This document shows, piece by piece, positions 1 to 6,734 of a DNA stretch of 15,471 bases; positions within the stretch are counted from its first letter, which is position 1, and the number at the start of each line of letters is the position of its first letter. The DNA lies in the NCBI GenBank assembly GCA_964509505.1, contig CAZDYP010000141.1, positions 1 to 15,471 of the forward strand, given 5' to 3'. The stretch is from CAZDYP01 sp964509505 (GTDB taxonomy: Bacteria > Chloroflexota > Anaerolineae > JACRMK01). Below the pieces are notes generated by a model. The model was not told the DNA's origin. It did no database searches and saw only the letters and a list, made by a program, of their open reading frames with translations. Made by a program: the position numbers and the translations under genes.

Positions 1-126
1 ATCAACAAACTACTGGTGCCATTTGGCAAGCACATCTGCACAGGACCGCAACCGTGTTGCGTGAGGTATCCTGTGCGGGCGATGTGTCGGCAGGTGGGCG
101 TCAGGTGTGATGCTGTGGAGGCTTGA
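1..126 (+). CDS. nth: Endonuclease III-family DNA glycosylase, C-terminal fragment (5' end outside window)
   Basis: The reading frame is open from base 1 to a TGA at 124-126 and encodes the last 41 residues of a protein whose start lies outside the window. The fragment contains LLVPFGKHICTG followed by a cysteine loop typical of the HhH-GPD glycosylases endonuclease III and MutY. Those enzymes bind a [4Fe-4S] cluster with the spacing C-x6-C-x2-C-x5-C near the C-terminus. Here Cys13 and Cys20 (fragment numbering) and Cys29 fit the spacing exactly, but the third position, residue 23 (codon 67-69), is Tyr (TAT) instead of Cys (TGT/TGC). Family role: bifunctional glycosylase/AP lyase acting on oxidised pyrimidines in base-excision repair. 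The fragment is too short to separate Nth from MutY firmly; the tail MCRQVGV looks more Nth-like to me. The cysteine change could be real, a sequencing error, or a sign of decay. Confidence 0.65.
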   Translation: MNKLLVPFGKHICTGPQPCCVRYPVRAMCRQVGVRCDAVEA

Positions 127-150
127 CGCCCCCTCCCACCGAATTATAGT
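123..150 (+). promoter_or_regulatory. Sigma-70-type promoter for the ketopantoate-reductase-like/SDR operon
   Basis: A -35 box TTGACG (123-128, 5/6 to TTGACA) and a -10 box TATAGT (145-150, 5/6 to TATAAT) are separated by 16 bases. The -35 box overlaps the TGA stop (124-126) of the preceding glycosylase frame. The predicted transcript would start near 157, leaving a leader of about 33 bases with AAGG at 177-180 before the ATG at 190. Confidence 0.6.
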
Positions 151-189
151 TCGGCGTGTGATGCGTTCCACAATTTAAGGCAGGCGACC

Positions 190-1209
190 ATGAAATTTCT
201 GATTTGGGGCGCGGGAGCGATTGGCGGCACGCTCGGCGCGCATCTCGCACGCGCCGGACACGACCTCACGTTCGTAGATAAAGTCGCGGAGCATGTGGAG
301 ATGATCAACTCGCGCGGCTTGCGCATCACAGGCCCCATCAACCAGTTCACGGTCAAGGCGCAAGCATTCACGCCCGCTCAACTCACAGGCGCATTCGACC
401 ACATCATCCTCGCTGTGAAAGCGCAAGACACCCACGCGGCGACGACGGCGCTGGCGCCGCATTTGAGCGCGAATGGCTACGTCGTTTCAGCGCAGAACGG
501 CTTGAACGAGCTCGTCATCAAAGAAATTGTGGGCGAGGCGCGCACGATGGGTTGCTTCGTCAACTTCGGCGCAGATTATCACGCGCCCGGCCTCATTCTG
601 TTCGGCGGACGTGGCGCAGTCGTCGTCGGCGAATTGGATGGCAGTGTGACGCCGCGCGCGCAAGAGCTGCAGCGCGCGTTGCTCGACTTCGATGACCAAA
701 CCATCGTCACGACTAATATCTTCGGCTACTTGTGGGGCAAGCTCGCGTATGGCGCGCAACTGTTTGCGACGGCGCTGACGAATGAATCTATCGCATCGGC
801 GTTTGCCAACCCCCAATATCGCGCGCTGTACATCGCTATCGCGCAAGAGGTGATGCGCGTGGCGGCAGCGAAGGGGATTAAGCCCGAAGCATTCAATGGG
901 TTCGACCCTCATGCGTTTATGCCGAATGTGGATCCGTCGGCGCCGCAGCGTTCGCTGGATGAAATGGTCGCATTCAACGCGCAATCGGCGAAGATACACA
1001 GCGGCATCTGGCGCGACCTCGCCGTACGCAAGCGCAAAACCGAAGCCGACCCACAGCTGGGTCCGATTGTGACGACGGGCAAAGAGGTCGGCGTGCCGAC
1101 GCCGCTCACAGCGAAGCTCATTGAGTTGATTCACGACATCGAGAATGGCAAGCGGGCGCAGGGTTTGGAGACGCTCGATTTATTGAAAGCGGAATGGAGC
1201 CACCTTTAA
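190..1209 (+). CDS. Ketopantoate reductase (ApbA/PanE)-like NAD(P)-dependent dehydrogenase
   Basis: This 339-residue protein has the two-domain layout of the ketopantoate reductase family: an N-terminal Rossmann domain with GAGAIGG at 7-13 and a helical C-terminal domain. Family members reduce 2-dehydropantoate or related 2-oxo acids with NADPH in the cytoplasm. By comparison with the E. coli enzyme, Asn103 (QNG), Lys184 (catalytic Lys), Ser271 and Glu285 (KTEAD) are recognisable. The two Asn residues that normally follow the catalytic Lys at +4 and +8 are Gly188 and Phe192 here. I therefore infer a different 2-oxo acid substrate rather than a housekeeping PanE. The ATG start is supported by AAGG nine bases upstream and a good promoter at 123-150. 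An SDR gene follows after 14 bases, so the two are almost certainly co-transcribed and may act on the same compound. Family assignment is firm; substrate is open. Confidence 0.88.
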   Translation: MKFLIWGAGAIGGTLGAHLARAGHDLTFVDKVAEHVEMINSRGLRITGPINQFTVKAQAFTPAQLTGAFDHIILAVKAQDTHAATTALAPHLSANGYVVSAQNGLNELVIKEIVGEARTMGCFVNFGADYHAPGLILFGGRGAVVVGELDGSVTPRAQELQRALLDFDDQTIVTTNIFGYLWGKLAYGAQLFATALTNESIASAFANPQYRALYIAIAQEVMRVAAAKGIKPEAFNGFDPHAFMPNVDPSAPQRSLDEMVAFNAQSAKIHSGIWRDLAVRKRKTEADPQLGPIVTTGKEVGVPTPLTAKLIELIHDIENGKRAQGLETLDLLKAEWSHL

Positions 1210-1223
1210 GCGAGGTGTGAACG

Positions 1224-1994
1224 ATGCTTATTGAATTTACAGGGAAAACGGCCATCGTGACAGGCGCGGCGCATGGCTTCGGACGCGCCATCGCCATCGC
1301 CTTCGCGCAGCGCGGCGCGTCTGTGTGGGCGTGCGACGTGATCGCGCATGAGCTCACCGAAACGAAACAATTGGCGAGCGTGAATGGCGGACGATGTGAG
1401 GTGCGCGTCGTGGACGTGACCAACCGCGAGCATGTGAAGCAATTTGTGGCAGAGGCGCTTGCGGCGACGGGACGCATTGACATTCTTGTGAACGATGCAG
1501 GCGGCGTGCTAGGACAAGTGGGACAGCCACTTGAAGAGGTCACGCCGCAACAATGGCAAAGCATCTTCGATGTGAACGTCACGGGCGCGTGGAACTTTTG
1601 TCAAGCCGTCGCGCCAACGATGAAGGCGCAAAAGTATGGGCGCATCGTCAACATCTCCAGTGGCGCGGGCTTGGGGGTGAGCCTCACGGGGATTCAGGCG
1701 TATGCGTCGGCGAAGGCAGCGCAGATTGGACTCACGCGCCAACTCGCGCACGAGCTCGGTCCGTGGAATATCACGGTCAACACCATCGCGCCCGGTTTCG
1801 TGCGCTCCAACCCAAGCAGCGAAAAACAGTGGCAGTCGTATGGTGTGGAAGGACAACAGCGCCTGGTGCAGAGTTTGTTCTTGAAGCGGCTCGGCGCTGC
1901 GGAGGACATCGCCAACGGCGTGCTGTTCTTCGCATCAGACTACGCGAATTGGATTACGGGGCAAGTGCTTTCGATCAACGGCGGGCGCGCGTGA
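1224..1994 (+). CDS. Short-chain dehydrogenase/reductase (SDR), FabG-like
   Basis: A 256-residue classical SDR. The cofactor motif TGAAHGFG is at 13-20, NDAG (a variant of NNAG) at 90-93, the structural Asn at 118, Ser145/146, and the catalytic pair Tyr160 and Lys164 (YASAK). The C-terminal ITGQVLSINGG is the usual SDR ending. Asp38 at the end of the second strand suggests NAD rather than NADP. The enzyme would oxidise a hydroxyl or reduce a ketone in the cytoplasm; the substrate cannot be read from sequence. GAGGTG lies 5-6 bases before the ATG. It is the second gene of the operon begun at 190 and is likely to act with the ketopantoate-reductase-like protein. Its stop is only 6 bases from the stop of the convergent gene at 2001, with no hairpin between them. 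Confidence 0.92.
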   Translation: MLIEFTGKTAIVTGAAHGFGRAIAIAFAQRGASVWACDVIAHELTETKQLASVNGGRCEVRVVDVTNREHVKQFVAEALAATGRIDILVNDAGGVLGQVGQPLEEVTPQQWQSIFDVNVTGAWNFCQAVAPTMKAQKYGRIVNISSGAGLGVSLTGIQAYASAKAAQIGLTRQLAHELGPWNITVNTIAPGFVRSNPSSEKQWQSYGVEGQQRLVQSLFLKRLGAAEDIANGVLFFASDYANWITGQVLSINGGRA

Positions 1995-2000
1995 GCGGGG

Positions 2001-2714
2001 CTATGATTTGAACGGCGGCGTGCGAATGCTTTTCTGATGCGCGGGAAACGGTTGACCCACGTTGTTTTCGCCGCGCATGTAAGAGAAGTCGCGCTTGCCG
2101 CTGAAAGTTTGGATGTCTTGCCGACGCTTCTCGATCCATTGCGCGGCTTGCGCCATGAAATCGTCATAAACGGGTCCTGCTGTTTTGATTTGCGCGTCGA
2201 ACTGTTCGACAAAGTTGCGCGGCACCGGCACTAATTGCGCCAACGGTTCGCCAACGCGATAGGTGATGTCAACGTCGGGCTCGGTGACTTTGAAGTTCAA
2301 CGAGAAGCTCGCTTTCAACCAATCCGTCTCTACCAAACCTTCCAGCGGCAGCACGCCGCGCTTGTAAACATTCGGCACAGGCTTGATGAGCAAATTCACA
2401 TCGGGCGAGGTCTGCGCGAAGAAGCGCGGCAAAATCGTAAAGACGCCATAACCGAACCACGACACGGGCCAGGCGTCTGCCGCGGTGTTGACTTGCAAGT
2501 TAGTTTGTCCTACCTGCCCATCCCAGCGCACCGTAAACTCGTAGAGGTTGTAGATCGTCCAGCCGAGCGTGTTCGCTGCCACTAACGGCAAGCAATGATA
2601 AAACGACGGCGCAAACCACTCGCGCGTTTTTTCGGAAGGCTTCACGTAGCTTGACAGCTCGACGGCGCTGTTGCTAGTGGGCAAGAGGTAGATGTAAGGT
2701 TGAGAGGTGGACAT
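2001..2714 (-). CDS. DUF6065-family protein, function unknown
   Basis: A 237-residue protein that matches my memory of the DUF6065 family: CLPLVAANTLGW at 41-52, the segment VSWFGYGVFTI at 84-94, LEGLVETDWLKASFSLNFK at 124-142 and GEPLAQLVPVPR at 155-166 are the recurrent blocks. It is rich in aromatic residues and predicted beta strand in the middle, followed by a helical, charged C-terminal tail (about 170-205). There is no signal peptide, membrane segment or familiar catalytic motif, and no function is established to my knowledge. The ATG lacks a clear Shine-Dalgarno sequence (the leader before it reads ACAACAGACACACT), so expression may depend on the upstream gene 83 bases away. The upstream neighbour (2798-3163) is an unrecognised small helical protein. 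The family call was made by eye. Confidence 0.75.
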   Translation of the reverse strand: MSTSQPYIYLLPTSNSAVELSSYVKPSEKTREWFAPSFYHCLPLVAANTLGWTIYNLYEFTVRWDGQVGQTNLQVNTAADAWPVSWFGYGVFTILPRFFAQTSPDVNLLIKPVPNVYKRGVLPLEGLVETDWLKASFSLNFKVTEPDVDITYRVGEPLAQLVPVPRNFVEQFDAQIKTAGPVYDDFMAQAAQWIEKRRQDIQTFSGKRDFSYMRGENNVGQPFPAHQKSIRTPPFKS

Positions 2715-2797
2715 AGTGTGTCTGTTGTTCTAACAATGGGCGCTGCCAACTTGAATGGAGATGAGGGAGGGCATTGGGAAAAACTCGTTTGTCGCTT

Positions 2798-3163
2798 TCA
2801 ACGACATGGTTCCGCCAATTGCATTTGGGAGCGCCTGCGGATGGCTTGCTCCGTGGCGTCGCTCACATCAATGGGCGAGGCGATGAATTCCTGGATCAAC
2901 GCGACGTAATCATCGGCAGTAAGGTTGCCAGGACTCGTCATGTCCATGCGACTCATGGCTTGGAACACACGCGCGCGTTGTTCTATCAAGTGTGTGAAGT
3001 GTTCATCGCAGCGCGCAATAGGCGTGGGATAATGTTTCAGCTCATCATACAGTTGCTCTTTGCGCTGCGCGAGATGTTGACGAATGTCTTGCCAGATGAC
3101 TTTGAGCGTTTCGAGGTCTGATGCGGTTGGATTGATAGTGAGAGTTTTCGGAGGCAACGTCAC
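2798..3163 (-). CDS. Hypothetical 121-residue helical protein
   Basis: I do not recognise a family. The start is GTG at 3161-3163, supported by a strong AGGAG five bases upstream (the leader reads GAAAGGAGTTCAC). The product is acidic-basic mixed, with several predicted amphipathic helices (about 14-45, 52-72 and 82-110), no signal peptide, no transmembrane segment and only two cysteines. It sits 83 bases upstream of the DUF6065 gene on the same strand and 123 bases downstream of the methyltransferase gene. Its good ribosome binding site against the poor one of the DUF6065 gene suggests it leads that pair. It could be a partner of the DUF6065 protein, but that is only inference from position. 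Confidence 0.65.
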   Translation of the reverse strand: MTLPPKTLTINPTASDLETLKVIWQDIRQHLAQRKEQLYDELKHYPTPIARCDEHFTHLIEQRARVFQAMSRMDMTSPGNLTADDYVALIQEFIASPIDVSDATEQAIRRRSQMQLAEPCR

Positions 3164-3211
3164 GTGAACTCCTTTCGAGAGTTTCTGTTTTAAGTGGTTG
3201 GTGAAGGCGAG

Positions 3212-3286
3212 CTACATCTGTTGAGGCGATGGCAATGTCCCTTGCTCCATCAATTCCAAAAGTTTGTCGCTTGGATGGCGCGCAAC
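3212..3286 (-). other. In-frame protein-like continuation after the methyltransferase TGA stop
   Basis: Reading on past the TGA (3287-3289) of the methyltransferase in the same frame gives 24 further codons to a TAG at 3212-3214, including RHPSDKLLELMEQG. The composition looks like real protein. This is either a former C-terminus cut off by a nonsense change, a readthrough tail, or chance; an open run of this length is not statistically rare. Confidence 0.3.
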
Positions 3287-4306
3287 TCAAAAGCCCTTGG
3301 GGTTTGGAGCTCCCTTCAACGCTTGCGCGATTGCCGCAATATGTTCGGGGCGCACGCCACAACATCCGCCGATGATGTTCATGCCCTCTGCCGCATATTG
3401 ACGCGCGTGTTCTGCCAATTCTGCGGGTGTCGTCGTGTGTTCCCAACGCCAGCGCCACATGTCATACCGCCCGTTGTTGGGATACACGCCCAACGGCAAC
3501 TGCGTGAACTGGCGCAACCATGGCGCGACGCCGTGCGCTTTGTCGGCGGGTAAACAATGCACCAACAACGCGCTCACCCCCAGTTGCTCGAAGCGTTGCG
3601 CCGCGCGCCCAAACAAGTCGCCATCTTTTTCTTCCTCCTGACCAAAGATGCCGATGGGACCGCCGACAGCGCGCCGATAGGAAAGCCACACGGGAATGTC
3701 TGTTGCGACCAACGTCTCGAAATGCGGAAACACCAAATCGTTGGAAATCGGCGGCGCGAGTTCTACGACGAACGCATCGGGCGGCTCGTCGCGCAACGCG
3801 GCGGCGAGCTCGCGCAAGTATTCATGCGAGACAAACTCTTGCCAGGTTTTGGTGCCGCGATTGTCCGAGACGCGATTGATTTCCCATTCCTCCTTCGGTG
3901 AATCTTGAATCATCAGCGCAAACACCACCGCGATGTCAGGTCGTCCACCCTCAGCGGCTGCTGCACGCGCCAACCGCACCGCGAGTCGCGCCTTCTCGCG
4001 CCACGTCTTAGGCGGCACGGCAAGATCGCCGTCTTGTTCCATCCGCACGCAGCGATGAAACAGGAAGGTGTTTGTCAAGAGAATATCCGCGCCCGCCTCC
4101 ACATAACGGCGGTGCATCGCCTTCACGATCTCGGGCGCATCATAGAGCGCCAACGTGCCCCATGTAAAGTTGAGCGGACGCTGGGGCGCGTCGGGGGGAT
4201 AGCCCATCGCCTGCAGCTCCGAACCAATGCCGCCATCCATGATCGTCGGCTCGCCGCGCTGCCAACGCGCTTCGAGTTGTTGATAGATTGCTGATTTGTT
4301 TGCCAT
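3287..4306 (-). CDS. Homocysteine S-methyltransferase-family protein
   Basis: A 339-residue member of the Zn-dependent homocysteine methyltransferase TIM-barrel family (MmuM/BHMT/MetH N-domain type), which transfers a methyl group to homocysteine. DGGIGSEL at 24-31 is the usual first-strand motif, and GADILLTNTF follows at about 72-81. The expected zinc ligands are Cys251 and the pair Cys315-Cys316 in GGCCG. The first ligand sits in LVHCLP where most relatives have G-x-N-C, so the active site diverges and the methyl donor is unclear. I chose the ATG at 4304-4306, six bases after AAAGGA; the frame can be opened at TTG 4310-4312, but that overlaps the ribosome binding site. It lies 35 bases after an SDR gene, in the same transcription unit. 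After the TGA the frame continues with protein-like codons to 3212, so the C-terminus may be truncated. Confidence 0.88.
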   Translation of the reverse strand: MANKSAIYQQLEARWQRGEPTIMDGGIGSELQAMGYPPDAPQRPLNFTWGTLALYDAPEIVKAMHRRYVEAGADILLTNTFLFHRCVRMEQDGDLAVPPKTWREKARLAVRLARAAAAEGGRPDIAVVFALMIQDSPKEEWEINRVSDNRGTKTWQEFVSHEYLRELAAALRDEPPDAFVVELAPPISNDLVFPHFETLVATDIPVWLSYRRAVGGPIGIFGQEEEKDGDLFGRAAQRFEQLGVSALLVHCLPADKAHGVAPWLRQFTQLPLGVYPNNGRYDMWRWRWEHTTTPAELAEHARQYAAEGMNIIGGCCGVRPEHIAAIAQALKGAPNPKGF

Positions 4307-4341
4307 CGTCAATCCTTTGCCTGGAGATTTTTATCCGCCGC

Positions 4342-5109
4342 TTAAAACATCGAGCTAGCAAAGCCGCCATCTACGGGCAACGCTGCGCCTGTCACGAAAT
4401 CACTGGCACGACTGGCGAAGAAGATTGCCGCGCCGACCAAATCCGCTGGGATGCCCCAACGTCCCGCAGGTGTGCGGTTCTCGACGCGGTCATGCAGTGT
4501 AGGCGCCGCTTGCCGCGCGCGTTGTGTCATTCCCGTGTCAATCCAACCCGGCAAAATACTGTTGACTTGAATGTTGTCTTTTGCCCACGACACCGCTAAT
4601 CCTTTAGTGAGCTGCACGATACCGCCTTTGCTCGCGCCATAGACGACGGCGCGATTGAATCCGAAGTAGCTGGTCATCGAGCCAATCGTCACGATCTTGC
4701 CGCCGCCGCGCTTACGCATCTCTGGATACACTGCTTGACAACACGCAAACGCGCTCGTCAGATTCGCATTGATGATCTGATGCCACTCGTCCAGCGTGTA
4801 ATCTTGTGGCTGCTTGCCGATGTTGATACCCGCATTCGCAATCAAGATATCGAGACCGCCAAGCTGTGTCACCGTCTCAGCGACCATGCGCTTGATTTGC
4901 GACTCGTCAGTCACATCTGCTTGTGCGCCAACGGCTTTGCCTCCCAATGTCCGCAACTCATTTAACGCAGCGGCGAGCTTGTGGGGGTCGCGCCCCGCAA
5001 TCATCACGTCCGCGCCCGCTTGCGCCAAACCACGCGCGAGACCCAAGCCGATGCCGCCATTGCCGCCTGTGACAAGCGCGACCTTGCCATGCAAATCGAA
5101 CAAATCCAT
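4342..5109 (-). CDS. SDR dehydrogenase, gluconate 5-dehydrogenase/KduD-like
   Basis: A 255-residue classical SDR with every hallmark: TGGNGGIG at 14-21, NAG at 92-94, Asn116, Ser144, and Tyr157 with Lys161 (YGASK). The ending VTGAALPVDGGF is also typical. Arg40 after the second strand hints at NADP use. The overall pattern resembles sugar-acid dehydrogenases such as gluconate 5-dehydrogenase or KduD, but the SDR family is too broad for a substrate call. The ATG at 5107-5109 has GGAGA seven bases upstream. It is the first gene of the minus-strand cluster and is followed after 35 bases by the methyltransferase. It is transcribed divergently from ssb, with a repeat-rich region between them. Confidence 0.92.
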   Translation of the reverse strand: MDLFDLHGKVALVTGGNGGIGLGLARGLAQAGADVMIAGRDPHKLAAALNELRTLGGKAVGAQADVTDESQIKRMVAETVTQLGGLDILIANAGINIGKQPQDYTLDEWHQIINANLTSAFACCQAVYPEMRKRGGGKIVTIGSMTSYFGFNRAVVYGASKGGIVQLTKGLAVSWAKDNIQVNSILPGWIDTGMTQRARQAAPTLHDRVENRTPAGRWGIPADLVGAAIFFASRASDFVTGAALPVDGGFASSMF

Positions 5110-5155
5110 GCTGCGTCTCCATGTTTGGATAGTAGAGTGGAATCCCTCTTCTTTT

Positions 5156-5214
5156 CGCCACGCCTCCCACGCATTTCACACCTTTTTTCGTGGCAATGCG
5201 TGGCATGCGTGGCA
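5156..5214. repeat. Inverted plus direct repeats in the SDR/ssb divergent region
   Basis: The left arm 5156-5173 (CGCCACGCCTCCCACGCA) is the reverse complement, at 15 of 18 positions, of 5197-5214 (TGCGTGGCATGCGTGGCA), with a 23-base loop. The right side also holds three direct copies of CGTGGCA at 9-10-base steps starting at 5189. The array lies between the divergent starts at 5109 and 5341. It could be an operator for the SDR operon or a leader hairpin. Confidence 0.5.
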
Positions 5215-5279
5215 AAGGCAGGTGAGTCAGCCAGCGAACCATTAGCGAATAAAACAACTGTGCTAATGACAGCGCATTT

Positions 5280-5308
5280 TTGATACCCCGCCACAATTCA
5301 AGTATAAT
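5280..5308 (+). promoter_or_regulatory. Strong sigma-70-type promoter of ssb
   Basis: TTGATA (5280-5285, 5/6 consensus) and a perfect TATAAT (5303-5308) are separated by the ideal 17 bases. Transcription should begin near 5315, about 26 bases before the ATG, which leaves a short leader carrying AGGAGGTG at 5329-5336. Confidence 0.78.
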
Positions 5309-5340
5309 GCCGTCAATCTTACTTGCACAGGAGGTGCGAC

Positions 5341-5769
5341 ATGTTTCAAAGACTCACGCTCGTCGGCAATTTAGGTCGAGATCCTGAATTGCGTTATTTG
5401 CCCAATGGCACGCCCACCGTTAGCTTGTCTGTCGCTACCAATAATACCTATACCAACCAACAGGGCGAACAAGTCAAAGAGACGACGTGGTTTCGAGTCT
5501 CAGTGTTCGGCAAACAGGCTGAAGCATGCAGCCAATATCTAACGAAAGGACGTCCCGTGTTGGTCGAGGGGCGGTTGCGCCCAGACCCCAAAACGGGTGC
5601 GCCGCGTTTGTGGACGGGTAATGATGGCACGGTGCGCGCGTCATTCGATGTCACCGCCACAACCGTGCGGTTCCTTGGCGGTGGACCCGGACGCGAGGAA
5701 GGCGCAGCCGCAGGCGGCGAGGCTCACATCCCCGCCGACGAAATCCCCGAAGAAGAAATTCCCTTCTAA
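5341..5769 (+). CDS. ssb: Single-stranded DNA-binding protein SSB
   Basis: A 142-residue SSB that coats single-stranded DNA during replication, recombination and repair. Residues 1-111 form the OB fold, opening with MFQRLTLVGNLGRDPELRY and containing the typical TTWFRVSVFGKQAE (about 48-61) and YLTKGRPVLVEGRL (about 66-79). A short Gly/Ala/Glu-rich linker leads to the acidic tip EEEIPF, the variant of DDDIPF through which SSB recruits partner proteins. I chose the ATG at 5341 because AGGAGGTG ends four bases before it; a TTG at 5323 in frame would put that site inside the gene. Single gene with its own promoter (5280-5308) and a hairpin terminator just downstream (5796-5826). The linker is short compared with many SSBs. 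Confidence 0.96.
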   Translation: MFQRLTLVGNLGRDPELRYLPNGTPTVSLSVATNNTYTNQQGEQVKETTWFRVSVFGKQAEACSQYLTKGRPVLVEGRLRPDPKTGAPRLWTGNDGTVRASFDVTATTVRFLGGGPGREEGAAAGGEAHIPADEIPEEEIPF

Positions 5770-5795
5770 ACAATTGCATATCACTCAACAAGCGC

Positions 5796-5826
5796 ATCGT
5801 CCCGCTGATAGTATCAGCGGGACGAT
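5796..5826. terminator. Perfect palindromic hairpin between convergent ssb and creatininase genes
   Basis: ATCGTCCCGCTGATA (5796-5810) pairs perfectly with 5812-5826; in practice this gives a 12-13 bp stem with a loop of about five bases. It starts 26 bases after the ssb stop and ends 20 bases before the stop of the convergent creatininase-family gene, so it may serve both. The following T-tract is weak (TGGTTT on +). Confidence 0.65.
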
Positions 5827-5846
5827 TGGTTTGAGAGCGCGACGAG

Positions 5847-6641
5847 TTACCCACTCGCCGCAAAAAATTCGGCTTGCAATTGGGGCGTCGTCTGATCCTG
5901 TTTGATGACGCGAATCAAGTTGGCCAGCGCACGCGCGCGCGCCGCCAGTTGCCGTTCTCCCTTTTCTGCGGTGCCCGCGCGTCCATCGCCACGGTAATGC
6001 GTTGGATGGTCCGCATACCATCCGATGCTCACATAAGCGCCCGCTTGACGTAACGCGCTGAGGCGATTGAGCGGCAGCCCTTCCGTCTCGTCACGAATCT
6101 GAGTTTGATGAACTAAGTCGGGACGAAACGCGAGCATCATGCTGGTTTCGCTTTCGCCTGCATGACCGTCCACCGTCGTCGCCCACTGCGCTTTGATAAT
6201 GGCTTCATCCTCTGCGGCCAATATCGGTTCAGCCACATAAATCACATGCTGTCGCGGACTTGCCAATTGTGCTTGCGCGAAGAAGCGAATGAGATAATGA
6301 TTGCCCCCATGCGCATTCACGAACAAAATTTTGCGCAAGCCGTTGCGCGCGATCTCGCGGCACACATTGTCGAGCAAACTTACCATCAGCTCAGGCGCAA
6401 TGGCAATGGTGCCCGCGCAATGACGCGCTTCCAAGATTTGGGTGAAGACGTAATCAGGGAAAATGAGCGTGGGCTCGATGTCCGCCGCGCGCCGACACAG
6501 TTCACGCGCGATGAACATGTCGGTGCCGAGCGGCAAGTGATGTCCATGTCGCTCAAGACAAGCTAAGGGCAACAGGCAAACCCCTTGCGCCTGCGCCACC
6601 GCTTGGGGAAATTGATCGGCTGTTAGTTCTTCCCAACGCAT
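5847..6641 (-). CDS. Creatininase-family amidohydrolase
   Basis: A 264-residue metal-dependent amidohydrolase of the creatininase superfamily (creatinine amidohydrolase, ArfB-type formamide hydrolases, MftE). The metal-site motif is LERHGHHLPLGTD at 29-41 (Glu30, His32, Asp41), followed by NAHGGN at 109-114 and DGHAGESETS at 158-167. Family members open cyclic or linear amides in the cytoplasm. The usual G-S/T-x-EQHG opening reads CLERHG here, so the substrate is likely not creatinine. I chose the ATG at 6639-6641, which has GGAGG six bases upstream, over an in-frame GTG at 6674. It is the last gene of a minus-strand operon with two sugar isomerases and a Gfo/Idh dehydrogenase, which suggests an amide or lactam linkage in the substrate of that pathway. 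Confidence 0.9.
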   Translation of the reverse strand: MRWEELTADQFPQAVAQAQGVCLLPLACLERHGHHLPLGTDMFIARELCRRAADIEPTLIFPDYVFTQILEARHCAGTIAIAPELMVSLLDNVCREIARNGLRKILFVNAHGGNHYLIRFFAQAQLASPRQHVIYVAEPILAAEDEAIIKAQWATTVDGHAGESETSMMLAFRPDLVHQTQIRDETEGLPLNRLSALRQAGAYVSIGWYADHPTHYRGDGRAGTAEKGERQLAARARALANLIRVIKQDQTTPQLQAEFFAASG

Positions 6642-6734
6642 AGGTGTCCTCCGAGTGGGATTGTCTGCGCCCACACTATGGAACGCTACTCAAGCGAAAA
6701 ATTAAGCCGCCAGCGTCGTGTGAACATAGTAACA

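Noticed and set aside
487..1134. Minus-strand open frame (215 codons) opposite the ketopantoate-reductase-like gene
   Set aside because: Arg- and His-rich product with no recognisable domain; the opposite strand encodes a clear enzyme.
1995..2000. Terminator sought between the convergent genes ending at 1994 and 2001
   Set aside because: The gap is only 6 bases and no stem-loop with a T-tract is visible nearby; transcripts probably overlap.
2235..2585. Plus-strand open frame opposite the DUF6065-like gene
   Set aside because: Shadow frame; the minus-strand product has family-like conserved blocks, this one does not.
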